Shown: positions 8,661-16,754, counted from the first letter of the stretch. The stretch: 64,000 bases of DNA from Seonamhaeicola sp. (GCF_028281565.1 NZ_JANQJQ010000013.1:1-64000), one strand, 5' to 3'. The notes: a model not told the origin generated them from the sequence alone. Program-made: numbers and translations.

Positions 8661-8738
8661 TTGGGACTACCAAAGCAAGGGCCTTATTCTTTGTAGTATA
8701 TTATGAAACGTCTCAAGAAGCGCGTTTGAAACACGTAT

Positions 8739-10301
8739 TTATTCTTCCTCTTCAATAATATACAGTTCCTTGTAGTGCTCAGGAAAAGGAGCAAAATAAT
8801 TGTCGGGACCAAGTGAACCGGTAATATTATTGAATTCTTTTAGGGGATGGCCGTAATCTTTATTATTAGAGTCCGTAACTACACTGCTGATATCGTTCCT
8901 ATAGCTTTCATTTAAAAATTCTTCAACACGTTCTGTTCTAACAAGATCGAACCATCGAAGAAACTCACCGGCAAATTCCCAGCCTCTTTCCTGAAAAGCT
9001 AGCTCAACCAAATCACCGGAATGTACATCTACAGAAACATTTGGTTCATCAGGAGGGAGTAATTCCGCGCGTCGCCTGATTTTATTTAGAGCCTCCCAGG
9101 CTTCGGGCGAGCTGTTTCCTGCCCTGGCAGAGGCTTCGGCAAAAATAAGCAACACTTCAGCGTAGCGCATCATATAGGTGTTTCTGTCATTTTCGTGTGT
9201 CTCTCTAGAAATGTCTCCTTTTCCTGTAATTTTTGCAAACAGCGGGTCTTTTTGTTCCGGAAAGTTCACCCAATTTAGGGTTGGCCCGCCCGGGGGATTT
9301 GAATAAGGGTCGTTGAGTTCAAAGTCAGTAATATAAGTGGCATTTTTTCTGTGATTATCAGGAAAGGTTTCAAAAAACTTTATTTCTGCAAAGGTTTGCC
9401 CCCAACCGCCAAGTTCTGTTGGAATACCTATTTTCCCCGTTTTATAGTTGCCACCTTGCGGACAAGCGGTACAATGTACAACGGTATAAACAGATTCCTT
9501 ATTAAACCTGTGTTCAATGGTCCATAAATCATCTAAATCGTTTACAAGGCCGAACCCATGGTCGCCATGAGCATCAATTACCTGTTTAGCCGTGGAAGCA
9601 GCCAGCTCATATTTACCGACATCTTTAACCGGATAACCTGCCCAATCCAAATATAATCTGGAAAGGAATGCCCTGGCGGAACCTTTATTGGGCCTTGGAG
9701 CACCCATTTCCGAACCGGGATAAATGGCAGGCAGCAGGCTGGCAGCTTTTAAATAGTCACTTTCAATATGGCGGTAAACATCAGCCGTGTTTGATATGGC
9801 CTTATCTATATCTATTTCAGTACCTAACTGCAGAGGTATCGTTTTAAAAACTCTAACCAAATGGTGGTACAGAACCCCCCGTATAAAATAAGCCTGGCCT
9901 AATAAGCGATCCTTATCTTCGGCATTGGCAACTTCAAATCCATTGGCATTGTACAGCATATTATTAATGTCAATAATGATATCATAGCTCTCTCGCCATA
10001 TGGCATCTGTCCTGGAAAAACGATCCCATTGCTCTCGTTTGTCCATACCCCAATAATCTGCAATACTGGAAAGGCCAAAGGTTGTAATATCATCACCGGC
10101 CCAACTCAAAACAAAATAAGTGTTCCACTTGACCATATGGGCCACATCGACATGTAAGGTGTCTATGGCCGTTTCTAGATCTGTAATACTCTCAAAACCG
10201 AACTTCGGTACGACCTCATATTTCTCGATATCATTATTAGAACAGTTAAAGAAAAGTAAACTCAGCGTGACTATTGAAAAGAAAAATAACCTGGGTTTCA
10301 T
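8739..10301 (-). CDS. RagB/SusD family outer-membrane nutrient-binding lipoprotein
   Basis: The 520-residue protein has a lipoprotein signal (FFNCSNND, lipidation Cys about residue 20) and the SusD layout: a long helical TPR-like N-terminal half with the GQAYFIRGVLYHHLVRVF segment, and the C-terminal hallmark YMMRYAEVLLIFAEASARAG followed by ALNKIRRRAE and RGWEFAGEFLRWFDLVRT. SusD proteins cap SusC TonB-dependent transporters and bind glycans or other nutrients at the surface. No susC gene, glycosidase or sigma/anti-sigma pair is next to it, so it is an orphan. The length is normal for the family. Confidence 0.92.
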   Translation of the reverse strand: MKPRLFFFSIVTLSLLFFNCSNNDIEKYEVVPKFGFESITDLETAIDTLHVDVAHMVKWNTYFVLSWAGDDITTFGLSSIADYWGMDKREQWDRFSRTDAIWRESYDIIIDINNMLYNANGFEVANAEDKDRLLGQAYFIRGVLYHHLVRVFKTIPLQLGTEIDIDKAISNTADVYRHIESDYLKAASLLPAIYPGSEMGAPRPNKGSARAFLSRLYLDWAGYPVKDVGKYELAASTAKQVIDAHGDHGFGLVNDLDDLWTIEHRFNKESVYTVVHCTACPQGGNYKTGKIGIPTELGGWGQTFAEIKFFETFPDNHRKNATYITDFELNDPYSNPPGGPTLNWVNFPEQKDPLFAKITGKGDISRETHENDRNTYMMRYAEVLLIFAEASARAGNSSPEAWEALNKIRRRAELLPPDEPNVSVDVHSGDLVELAFQERGWEFAGEFLRWFDLVRTERVEEFLNESYRNDISSVVTDSNNKDYGHPLKEFNNITGSLGPDNYFAPFPEHYKELYIIEEEE

Positions 10302-10496
10302 ACTTTTGGAAGGGTTGGTTTTTGAAATAGGATTTAGCCTTCAACCAAGTTAGTAAAAATCAGGGAAATATAAAATTGCTAACCCTTTGACTTTAGTAAG
10401 CAAGCTTGAACCATTTTATTTTTTCATCAACCTTATCGGTGTTGGTGATGACAGGTTCCTTTTTAGTAGCATGTTCCCTTCGAAAGCGTTCTAATC

Positions 10497-10862
10497 TTAC
10501 TTTGTTGTATCAATACATCCACTGTAAAACGGGTGAAATTCAAATAGTTCCACCTTAAACGTACCTCCGACAACTGACGAATCCTGTTTTGTGATTAATT
10601 CAGCTTTTTCGGCATCTTCTGCCTTTAGGATCATAAACCCCAAATTAGAATATCGGCCACCCACTAAAATTTTTCCTTGTTTTCTTAACCTTTGAAGATG
10701 ACGTGTATGTGCTTTAAAATAGGCTTGTTCGGAAGTAGCTATGTTTTCATTCCATGCGTCCCCTTTAGAGTAGATCATAGCAAATAGCTTATCATTTTCT
10801 TGCGTGTATCCTATGTTTGAAAAGGCTAAGATTATTATAAAAGCGGATAGTAATGTTCTCAT
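10497..10862 (-). CDS. YCII-related protein with signal peptide
   Basis: A 121-residue protein starting MRTLLSAFIIILAFSNIGYTQ, a clear Sec signal peptide. The mature domain follows the YciI/YCII ferredoxin-like pattern: a strand with FAMIYSKGD, then AYFKAHTRHLQRLRKQGKIL, GGRYSNLGFMIL and a final strand with VELFEFHPFYSG. The frame is open upstream to 10958, but the ATG at 10862 begins the signal peptide. YCII domains are usually cytosolic; this exported form is a known Bacteroidota variant of unknown function. It lies downstream of the gene at 11025-11543, separated by a terminator. Confidence 0.7.
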   Translation of the reverse strand: MRTLLSAFIIILAFSNIGYTQENDKLFAMIYSKGDAWNENIATSEQAYFKAHTRHLQRLRKQGKILVGGRYSNLGFMILKAEDAEKAELITKQDSSVVGGTFKVELFEFHPFYSGCIDTTK

Positions 10863-10963
10863 AGTTAGCATGGTGTTAATGAGGTTATTCATATGATGAC
10901 AGCGGTCTAAGAGCACCTGATGATCAAAATATAGTACTTTTGTGTGGTAATTTACCAAATTAA

Positions 10964-10997
10964 AATGAAAAACGGCCGGAGTTAGTACCCGGCCGTT
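10964..10997 (-). terminator. Terminator of the 11025-11543 gene
   Basis: A perfect 9-bp stem (AACGGCCGG at 10971-10979 with CCGGCCGTT at 10989-10997) is followed on the minus strand by TTTTTCATTTTAA. It lies 27 bp after the stop codon at 11025, as expected for an intrinsic terminator. Confidence 0.85.
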
Positions 10998-11024
10998 ATT
11001 GCTTTTATACTATGTTAACGGTAG

Positions 11025-11543
11025 TTATTTTACTTTATACCAATGATTTTTTAAGAAAGAAGAAAAAGTAGTTCCGTCCATGGCAATATCAAAAGATTCT
11101 ATAAATTCTGTTTCCGATTTTTTTTCGATTATTACTCTTGCTTTCCAGTCACCGGGATTATTTTCTATTTCACGTGTTATAAATACTAATTTGTCAGGAG
11201 TAGAGGAAGGGTCCAGGACAAATATATTTGTAAATCCTTCCACATTAAATGACCTGTAAATGATGGACGAATTATTTGAGTTATAACTAAAGACCCCGAA
11301 ATCACGATGGACTTCTCCCATGGGTTTTTTTTCAGTTTTGGGAAAAGTAGATTGGTTTTTTTCAACAATATAGTTGTTGTTTAATTCGTAGTTATATGTT
11401 CTAAACCCAATGCCGTCACCGGCAACTCCGGATTCTACACCTTGCCAATTCCCAATTAAGAAATCGAACTTGCTAAAATGTGTTTGACTATGTGTTAAAA
11501 CGGGCAGCATAAGAATGAAAGCGCCAATAAAATAATTTTGCAT
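11025..11543 (-). CDS. Exported lipocalin/DUF1579-like protein
   Basis: A 172-residue protein with a signal peptide (cleavage after LTHSQ, about residue 20). The mature start FSKFDFLIGNWQG resembles the FDFLIGxWxG start of DUF1579 and heme-binding-like beta-barrel proteins. Alternating strands fill the rest, ending in NHWYKVK. I infer a small periplasmic ligand-binding or enzyme-associated barrel; the ligand is unknown. It is probably a single-gene transcript, with an exact -7 box at 11572-11579 and a strong terminator at 10964-10997. Confidence 0.65.
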   Translation of the reverse strand: MQNYFIGAFILMLPVLTHSQTHFSKFDFLIGNWQGVESGVAGDGIGFRTYNYELNNNYIVEKNQSTFPKTEKKPMGEVHRDFGVFSYNSNNSSIIYRSFNVEGFTNIFVLDPSSTPDKLVFITREIENNPGDWKARVIIEKKSETEFIESFDIAMDGTTFSSFLKNHWYKVK

Positions 11544-11571
11544 AAACGTACCTTTAATATTGATAGTGGTA

Positions 11572-11579
11572 CAAAAGTA
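11572..11579 (-). promoter_or_regulatory. Promoter -7 box of the 11025-11543 gene
   Basis: On the minus strand this reads TACTTTTG, an exact TAnnTTTG match, 28 bp upstream of the ATG at 11543. A -33 TTG is not evident at 19-20 bp. Confidence 0.55.
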
Positions 11580-11617
11580 GCCTTAACACTTTAGAAAGTA
11601 TTGTAAAAAATAGACAT

Positions 11618-12421
11618 TCAAAAATCTGCAAAGCAGATATTATTATGTTGGTAATATGCTTTTGGGGTTAATCCTGAAAAAGCTTTAAAATCTCTTATAA
11701 AATGTGCCTGGTCGTAATAACCCAATTCATAAGCTAATTGAGCCATTGTTTTATTTTCATACTCTTGTAAATGATGACATAAGTAAAGAAAACGTGTTGT
11801 TCTGGAAAATGTTTTCGGAGTAGTTCCTACGGCTTTCAAAAATTTTCTTTCAAGTTGTTTTAAATTTAAATTTACTTTGTCGCTCACTTGTCTCACTGAA
11901 CATTGTCCTTTCAGATCTCTGATCAGTTTAATGGCATCATCAATGGCATGGTCATCTTTCCTGTACTTAGACAAACACTTTGACAAAAACAGCTGGATGA
12001 TATTCACTTTTTCATTGTTATTGACATTTTTAATTTGTTGCAAAACATTTTTATAGTCATCACCCCATAAATGATTTAATTCAATGGTATTATCTATGAA
12101 TTCATTTACCGGTTTTTCAAAAAAATGATGTGCTCCCCAGGGATAGAAACGAACCGAAACAAAGCCGATAGCTCCGTTTGATTCAATTTCAATGAATTTT
12201 TGCATTTGTGAAATGGCAAATCCTTGTGGCTGTATTAATGTCTCACCCGCTGCGTTGTACGTAATAAAAGGATCCCCAAAATGAAAAACAATTTCTACAA
12301 TACCATCCGGTAGTATTTTTTCTCTTGGATAGTGATCATCAGGTGACTCAGATTCTGCAATCCAAATCAACTGAATATAATCGGATAAAGGTTCTATGGG
12401 TTGATATTCCTGATAGATCAT
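11618..12421 (-). CDS. AraC family transcriptional regulator
   Basis: The 267-residue cytosolic regulator has an N-terminal sensor domain beginning YQEYQPIEPLSDYIQLIW, typical of AraC proteins with the DUF6597-type domain. Its C-terminal double helix-turn-helix includes VNLNLKQLERKFLKAVGTTP and the second-helix signature ELGYYDQAHFIRDFKAFSGL, ending TPKAYY. Its target is unknown. It starts 9 bp after the lipoprotein gene at 12431-12847 and is likely co-transcribed with it, so that lipoprotein may belong to its regulon. Confidence 0.9.
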   Translation of the reverse strand: MIYQEYQPIEPLSDYIQLIWIAESESPDDHYPREKILPDGIVEIVFHFGDPFITYNAAGETLIQPQGFAISQMQKFIEIESNGAIGFVSVRFYPWGAHHFFEKPVNEFIDNTIELNHLWGDDYKNVLQQIKNVNNNEKVNIIQLFLSKCLSKYRKDDHAIDDAIKLIRDLKGQCSVRQVSDKVNLNLKQLERKFLKAVGTTPKTFSRTTRFLYLCHHLQEYENKTMAQLAYELGYYDQAHFIRDFKAFSGLTPKAYYQHNNICFADF

Positions 12422-12430
12422 TAAGCGTTT

Positions 12431-12847
12431 TTATTTTTTTCGATATTTATAACTGCAGCCTTCTATACAAACAGGGCCACTTGTTGGCGTTACAATAAAA
12501 GAGTCTGATTCAAAAGTCAAATTGTAGGTAATAAACCCCTGCTCATTTTCCAGTTCCGCTTCAAACCCATTACAATTATATTTGAGGAATAATTCATTTT
12601 GTTCTCTCGAAAAAGTTCCGGTGGTACATTCCGTAAATCTATCCGAGTTGAATGTTCCATTTTCAAAAAAAGTCAATGTCTCTCCATTTTCCACATCTAC
12701 CCAGTATTGAGGGCCTCCGGCACTTATATAGGCTTCGGTCAATTTCCATGCTCCAGTCAATTCTGAATTGATAATGTCATTTGTTTCATCTGAACCACAA
12801 GAGATAAGTCCGAAAAACAAAACAGGTAAACACATTAGGTTTCTCAT
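12431..12847 (-). CDS. Lipocalin-like lipoprotein
   Basis: A 138-residue lipoprotein with a short signal and lipobox LFFGLISC (Cys17), then GSDETN. The mature domain starts LTGAWKLTEAYISAGG, followed by LTFFENGTFNSDRFTECTTGTF, here the lipocalin_4/lipocalin-like pattern common in Bacteroidota. Four more cysteines occur in the mature part. Probably anchored in the outer membrane facing the periplasm; the ligand is unknown. It is the first gene of a two-gene operon with the AraC regulator 9 bp downstream. Confidence 0.75.
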   Translation of the reverse strand: MRNLMCLPVLFFGLISCGSDETNDIINSELTGAWKLTEAYISAGGPQYWVDVENGETLTFFENGTFNSDRFTECTTGTFSREQNELFLKYNCNGFEAELENEQGFITYNLTFESDSFIVTPTSGPVCIEGCSYKYRKK

Positions 12848-12914
12848 AATAATTTTCCTTTTTCAGTTAGATGTTTAAACCTCTTAATGGTTGCGTTTTA
12901 GTGTTGCCAACGGA

Positions 12915-12946
12915 CTGAATAAAGAGCGTTTTTAATGCGCTTTATT
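12915..12946 (-). terminator. Possible hairpin after the VOC gene
   Basis: On the minus strand AATAAAG-C-GC pairs with GC-T-CTTTATT around an A-rich loop, beginning a few bases after the stop at 12949. It has no clear T-run, so it may be a weak terminator or an mRNA 3' end stabiliser. Confidence 0.4.
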
Positions 12947-12948
12947 TT

Positions 12949-13365
12949 TCACTGATCCCATGGATTGTATGAACCAAAATTCCATAGGTACCCTTCCGGA
13001 TCTTGACAGCTATACCCTCGGCCACCATAGTCCTCATCCTTTATATCTAATACTATTTTTGCTCCGGCAGCAATGGCTCTCTGATAATGTGCATCAACGT
13101 CTTCAACAACAATATATGGGGCTTGTGTATTAAATCCGTTAAGCGCTTTAGGGGTCCTTAATAATTTACCGTATTCATTATCGTTTTCGGACCCTAACAT
13201 GATCATAGCATTATCAAAACTTAACTGGGCGTGGGTGATGGTTCCGTTTTCTCCCGGGACTATCAAATGTTTTTCAAATCCAAAAGCCGTACATAGCCAC
13301 TCTATCGCTGTTGGAGCGTCTTTGTAGCGCATTGTTGGAATGATTACAGAGCCGTTTGGTTTCAT
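12949..13365 (-). CDS. VOC family protein (glyoxalase/bleomycin-resistance fold, PhnB-like)
   Basis: A 138-residue protein with the PhnB-like pattern: IIPTMRYKDAPTAIEWLCTAFGFEK, shortened here to YKDAPTAIEWLCTAFGFEK, then ITHAQLSFDNAMIMLG, YIVVEDVDAHYQRAIAAGA and the end GRGYSCQDPEGYLWNFGSY. The glutamate in DPEGYLW is the usual metal ligand position; His in THAQL fits another. The substrate cannot be inferred, since the superfamily covers glyoxalases, dioxygenases and resistance proteins. It is a single gene between two spacer repeats (13366-13483 upstream), consistent with a cassette. Confidence 0.85.
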   Translation of the reverse strand: MKPNGSVIIPTMRYKDAPTAIEWLCTAFGFEKHLIVPGENGTITHAQLSFDNAMIMLGSENDNEYGKLLRTPKALNGFNTQAPYIVVEDVDAHYQRAIAAGAKIVLDIKDEDYGGRGYSCQDPEGYLWNFGSYNPWDQ

Positions 13366-13385
13366 TTTATTTCAATTTTGTTATG

Positions 13386-13460
13386 GCTTTAAGCTTACAC
13401 ACAATGGTGTGGTATAACCGTCAGTTACAGAACTAAAGATAGTGTTTTTCAGTTTAGGGC
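13386..13460 (-). repeat. Cassette-spacer repeat before the VOC gene (3' arm type)
   Basis: The spacer upstream of the VOC gene carries, on the minus strand, AAACTGAAAAACACTATCTT and then a GACGGTTATACC arm. A 44-bp part of it (13413-13456) matches 36 of 44 positions of the spacer at 15157-15200, upstream of the SRPBCC gene. See the cassette-array finding. Confidence 0.7.
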
Positions 13461-13483
13461 TAATGATAGTATTTACGAGTATG

Positions 13484-14488
13484 CTAATGTTTACTGTCAA
13501 TATGAGTAATTGCAGATACGTTGCTGTACCCAGTTATTATTTTATAAATTGTTTTATTCTTTTCTCCCTCTTTTTCGAATAGTTTTAACTCTATACCTTT
13601 TTTTAAATCTCTACTCGCTGTAGCAGAAGAAATATCTTTAAAAACATTCATATAATCTTTTCGAGTGAATTGTAATTTGTTTAATGACACAAAATAGTCT
13701 AATCTGTCTTTTTCAGTCAATGTTCTATTATTAAAGTCTAATAAATCACTAAGTGATAAGTGAATTACAGTCAACATATATTCAATAAACTTTGTTGATT
13801 TCCCCTCTTTATCTGATGACGATAATGCTTTATAATATTGTTTTTGGTCATTACTAATAATAGTCTCAAAAGGTAAGAACTCAAAAACCGGATATTTATC
13901 CATTAATATTAAGGTTTGCCACAGTCTTCCCATTCTACCGTTTCCATCAATAAAAGGATGAATAAATTCCATTTCATAATGAAAAACACAACTTTTAATT
14001 AACTCAATTTCATCTGATTTTTTTAAATAACCAAATAGGTTTTTCATTAAAAAAGGAACATTGTCAAAAGGAGGCGCTAAATGCTCAACTTTTGAACCTT
14101 TTACAATTCCAACGCCTTGCTTTCTGTATTGTCCTTTGTTTTCAATTAGCCCATGCATCAAGGTTTTGTGAGCTTTTAAAAAGGACTTTTCACTTTTTGA
14201 ATTGTAATCTTTTAATCTGTCATAAATCTCAATAGCGTTTAAAACTTCGATTACATCTTTTTTTGGTCCAATAACTCTTTTGTTTTCTAAAAGCGCAGTA
14301 ATTTGACTTTCGGTCAGTGTGTTTCCCTCAATTTTCAATGAAGAATGAATTGTTTTTATTCTATTCTGTTTTCTCAATTTAGGAGGCGGTCTATTTAGAA
14401 AACTTGCATTTACTTCTCCGATTTTTTCGGAAATCGAAGAAGCTAATTTTAAAATTTCAGGTGTTATTTCGTAAGGAGGAGTTGTCAT
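13484..14488 (-). CDS. Fic domain protein (probable AMP-transferase) with C-terminal winged helix
   Basis: Fic enzymes usually transfer AMP from ATP to a hydroxyl of a target protein. The 334-residue protein has the inhibitory motif SLKIEGN (50-56), in which Glu54 would block ATP until displaced, a class II arrangement. It also has a complete active-site motif HPFIDGNGRMGR (177-188) with catalytic His177. The C-terminus (about 275-325) looks like a winged helix ending in a wing with KLFEKEGEKNKTIYKI. The frame is open to 14527, but the -7 box and operators lie over that extension, so the ATG at 14488 is chosen. The target is unknown. Confidence 0.9.
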   Translation of the reverse strand: MTTPPYEITPEILKLASSISEKIGEVNASFLNRPPPKLRKQNRIKTIHSSLKIEGNTLTESQITALLENKRVIGPKKDVIEVLNAIEIYDRLKDYNSKSEKSFLKAHKTLMHGLIENKGQYRKQGVGIVKGSKVEHLAPPFDNVPFLMKNLFGYLKKSDEIELIKSCVFHYEMEFIHPFIDGNGRMGRLWQTLILMDKYPVFEFLPFETIISNDQKQYYKALSSSDKEGKSTKFIEYMLTVIHLSLSDLLDFNNRTLTEKDRLDYFVSLNKLQFTRKDYMNVFKDISSATASRDLKKGIELKLFEKEGEKNKTIYKIITGYSNVSAITHIDSKH

Positions 14489-14490
14489 AT

Positions 14491-14543
14491 TGATACTATC
14501 ATTTGATACTATCAAAAGTACAATCATTAATCGGAACTATCAA
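14491..14543 (-). promoter_or_regulatory. Fic promoter with overlapping palindromic operators
   Basis: On the minus strand a TTG (14541-14543) and TACTTTTG (14513-14520) are separated by 20 bp, a good Bacteroidota promoter. Two perfect palindromes TGATAGTATCA lie at 14504-14514 (overlapping the end of the -7 box and the start site) and 14491-14501, with centres 13 bp apart. A half-site TTGATAGT overlaps the -33 element. The arrangement strongly suggests a repressor site controlling the Fic gene. Confidence 0.7.
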
Positions 14544-14561
14544 TTTTTTCGGAATCTTTAT

Positions 14562-14690
14562 AATTGGGTACACCGTTTTTGTATAAAATTAGTTGCGGTT
14601 TTGTGTCTAAGTATTTTCAGAAGCGGTGCCCTAAGCTTGCCGAAGGGTAGGTGTGAATAAGCAATTAGTTAAAGCCATTGTTGTAGTGCG
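14562..14690 (-). repeat. Cassette-spacer palindrome between SRPBCC and Fic genes
   Basis: After the SRPBCC stop, the minus strand reads GCACTACAACAATGGCTTTA then ACTAATTGC. Near the Fic side it reads GCAACTAATTTTATAC and CGGTGTACCCAATTATA. The two ends are imperfectly complementary. An inner hairpin, CTACCCTTCGGCAAGCTTAG followed by GG, resembles that of the next spacer. Confidence 0.65.
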
Positions 14691-14698
14691 TTTTTCTT

Positions 14699-15121
14699 TT
14701 AATTATTTACATAACCCTGGTCCCAGGTTTTTTCGGGGTCATGATTTCTCAAATCGCAATTGAAGTCAGCTACTGCTTTGAGGTTCATTAGTACCGAAAT
14801 CCACCCTGCATGTACCTCGGAAAAGTCACTTTCGGATACATTTTCATTCATTAAGGTTAAATCTGTTCCACCTTCTACGGAAGGTCTCAAAGTAAATTTT
14901 ACCAAACTATCAAAATACTCAAGGTGAAACTCTTTGTGAGGCCTGGATACAAGTATACGACCATCATAGGTTTGTCCATTTGGAAAAGAGAAGTGAATGT
15001 TGTTCTGATCTTGTGTTGCTTTTTCAGTCCAGAATTTCATCCTTCCTTCAGGTGTATTGAGTAAATCAAAAACCACCTGTGGTTTAGATCTCAGATTTAA
15101 TTTCCAGGTAATTGACTTCAT
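14699..15121 (-). CDS. SRPBCC (START/AHSA1-like) domain protein
   Basis: A 140-residue single-domain protein beginning MKSITWKLNLRSKPQVVFDL, with the SRPBCC pattern VVFDLLNTPEGRMKFWTEKA, then a beta-rich core and a C-terminal helix with HAGWISVLMNLKAVADF. It is a distant relative of the protein at 4795-5223. The ligand and role are unknown. It lies between two spacer palindromes and has no operon partner, so it could be a cassette gene. Confidence 0.75.
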   Translation of the reverse strand: MKSITWKLNLRSKPQVVFDLLNTPEGRMKFWTEKATQDQNNIHFSFPNGQTYDGRILVSRPHKEFHLEYFDSLVKFTLRPSVEGGTDLTLMNENVSESDFSEVHAGWISVLMNLKAVADFNCDLRNHDPEKTWDQGYVNN

Positions 15122-15135
15122 TCACGTTTTGATTA

Positions 15136-15268
15136 TTAATGAACTACAACGGTTCTTATAACCGTTCATTACGGGTTTAAAGTTAGTGTTTTTCAGTTTA
15201 CCCTGAGCTTTGTCAAAGGGTAGTCGAATCCGTTGTAATTGAGACTATACAGTATTACCCAACGTTTT
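15136..15268 (-). repeat. Cassette-spacer palindrome between the 15269 and SRPBCC genes
   Basis: On the minus strand it begins 4 bases after a stop codon with ACGTTGGGTAATACTG and ATTACAACGGATTC. An inner hairpin (TACCCTTTGACAAAGCTCAG, then GGTA) follows, then AAACTGAAAAACACTAACTT and the 3' arm AACGGTTATAAGAACCGTTG. The outer arms share ACAACGG with CCGTTGT in inverted orientation. Confidence 0.7.
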
Positions 15269-15850
15269 TTATTTAGCTTCTATTAATTTATTAAAATCCG
15301 TTTCTTTAAAGATGTCTGATATTGACTTTTTGTACTTTTCTCTAATATGTTTTTCGACCAATTTATTGTAACATTCCATTTCGGATTCTATTATACATCC
15401 CATTGAAAAGTATTCAATTTTATATTTAGATTTTAACAATTCTTTTGCTCCTATTATAGAGCCTAAACCAAAATGAAAATATTTAAGTTCATCTTTTTTT
15501 AAGTCAGTTTCGAATTGTTTTTGCATTTCTTCGCAAGTTTCAATTTCAGCATATTCAGCGTACACTTTATTAATCTGGACATATTCATAGATTTGGATAA
15601 ATAGATATAAATTTAAAGCGAAACAAATTCCAAACGTTCCTAACATAATTTTCGTTAATACGTTCCGCCAATTTTTATTAGAAAAATATAGTCCAACACA
15701 TAAAATTCCAATTCCGAAGAACCATTTAGAATATTTCAGTTCTACCGGGTCAAAACTGGTTTCCGTCAATGCATTATTGTGGTTATAATACAACAATGCA
15801 ATTCCAAGAATTACCAAAATTAGAAGTATATATTTTGTTTTAGTCTTCAA
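15269..15850 (-). CDS. Membrane protein of unknown function
   Basis: A 193-residue product with three predicted membrane segments: about 5-22 (YILLILVILGIALLYY), 45-61 (WFFGIGILCVGLYF) and 70-90 (IMLGTFGICFALNLYLFIQI). A charged C-terminal half (about 95-193) with two cysteines follows. The open frame extends to an ATG at 15925 through spacer sequence; a TTG at 15850 gives MKTKTKYILL, a normal membrane-protein start, and I prefer it. I recognise no family. The gene is flanked by inverted TTACCCAAC and GTTGGGTAA sequences. Confidence 0.6.
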   Translation of the reverse strand: MKTKTKYILLILVILGIALLYYNHNNALTETSFDPVELKYSKWFFGIGILCVGLYFSNKNWRNVLTKIMLGTFGICFALNLYLFIQIYEYVQINKVYAEYAEIETCEEMQKQFETDLKKDELKYFHFGLGSIIGAKELLKSKYKIEYFSMGCIIESEMECYNKLVEKHIREKYKKSISDIFKETDFNKLIEAK

Positions 15851-15855
15851 TCTAC

Positions 15856-16023
15856 CTAATGTTGGGTAACCGGTTCGGCTATGATTTGTTACAAGGTTCG
15901 CTGCAATAGGAACGCATAGATCCACAGGATTTGTCCTGCTTAAGAAATTATGATTAAAAGTAAGAAAAGTTCTTTAGAATAAGCACTCAAACCGCAATGA
16001 ATTGTACATTTTGTTGGCTGTAG
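15856..16023 (-). repeat. Cassette-spacer between the 16027 and 15269 genes
   Basis: On the minus strand it starts 3 bases after the stop of the 16027 gene with ACTACAGCCAACAAAATGTA and ATTCATTGCGG. Near the next start it reads CATAGCCGAACCGGTTACCC, then AACATTAG. The first part aligns with the spacers at 16711-16750 and 17588-17620, and the last with the 3' side of the Fic spacer. Confidence 0.65.
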
Positions 16024-16026
16024 TTT

Positions 16027-16560
16027 TTAATATATTCTTACTATTTCATTAACTGTTCTACACCAATTTTTGATTTGCCCATTTTCATTAAATTCCAAAT
16101 GGTAAATGATATTTTGGTATTCATAGTTTTCGTGAATATTTACAAAAATCCGTGCACTTGTTCCATTTATTTCTTTATTAGGTGCCGTAATAAATAATCT
16201 TGGGTAATTACCTTTTCCGCTTCTTTTTATTTTAAACTTCTTTTTGTCCAAATTAGAAAAATCAAGCTCAAATTTATCTGAGTCAATATGCCATTGATTT
16301 TCCACATAGTCCTCTATTTCTTTGAATTGCTTATTGCTTTTCCAGGTTATTCCCAAACAGCGGGGATTTGAAAATACATACCCAGATAAATGAAAGTCCG
16401 TTACATAAGGGTACACCTTTATTTTCTTTTTTGATGGGAAAGAGTCTATTATTGTTGCTTTATAAAAGTCAAACGCAATTTGTTCATAAAATGGGTATTT
16501 AGTTTGCGATACTCCAATTGTACAATTGATTAGGAAAGTAAGAAGTATAACTTTTTTCAA
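16027..16560 (-). CDS. Exported protein of unknown function
   Basis: A 177-residue product. The frame is open to an ATG at 16683, but the TTG at 16560 begins MKKVILLTFLINCTIGVSQ, a clean Sec signal peptide, whereas the upstream part has no such character and overlaps spacer sequence. The mature protein has a Tyr/Phe-rich start (KYPFYEQIAFDFYKATI), a central strand-rich part and two cysteines. No family is recognised. It sits alone between two spacer repeats. Confidence 0.6.
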   Translation of the reverse strand: MKKVILLTFLINCTIGVSQTKYPFYEQIAFDFYKATIIDSFPSKKKIKVYPYVTDFHLSGYVFSNPRCLGITWKSNKQFKEIEDYVENQWHIDSDKFELDFSNLDKKKFKIKRSGKGNYPRLFITAPNKEINGTSARIFVNIHENYEYQNIIYHLEFNENGQIKNWCRTVNEIVRIY

Positions 16561-16710
16561 ATCACTTTTTTTATTCAGTCCCAATATAATGGGGTTAGTG
16601 TTTATGGAAAAGTCAAAATGAGTAAATGCTACTTTTCGTTTAGTTAATTGTCTGTCCAGATTGCAACCAATGGTCTCAGCCACTTGATTTATAAATTAAA
16701 CTTTGATTTA

Positions 16711-16750
16711 AGTTGTTGCCAGAATGAATTATAGCCATTGTTCGCTACAG
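16711..16750 (-). repeat. Cassette-spacer 5' arm after the 57-residue gene
   Basis: On the minus strand AACTGTAGCGAACAATGGCT, then ATAATTCATTCTGG, begins a few bases after the stop at 16755. It is nearly the same as the arm at 17588-17620. Confidence 0.75.
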
Positions 16751-16754
16751 TTTT

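Noticed and set aside
10120..10353. 77-codon plus-strand frame over the SusD signal peptide region
   Set aside because: It is antisense to a solid SusD gene and has no promoter or family match.
10393..10509. A 39-codon open frame on the minus strand after the YCII gene
   Set aside because: It lacks a start codon, begins after a TGA inside the YCII gene and has no recognisable family; at most a decayed gene end.
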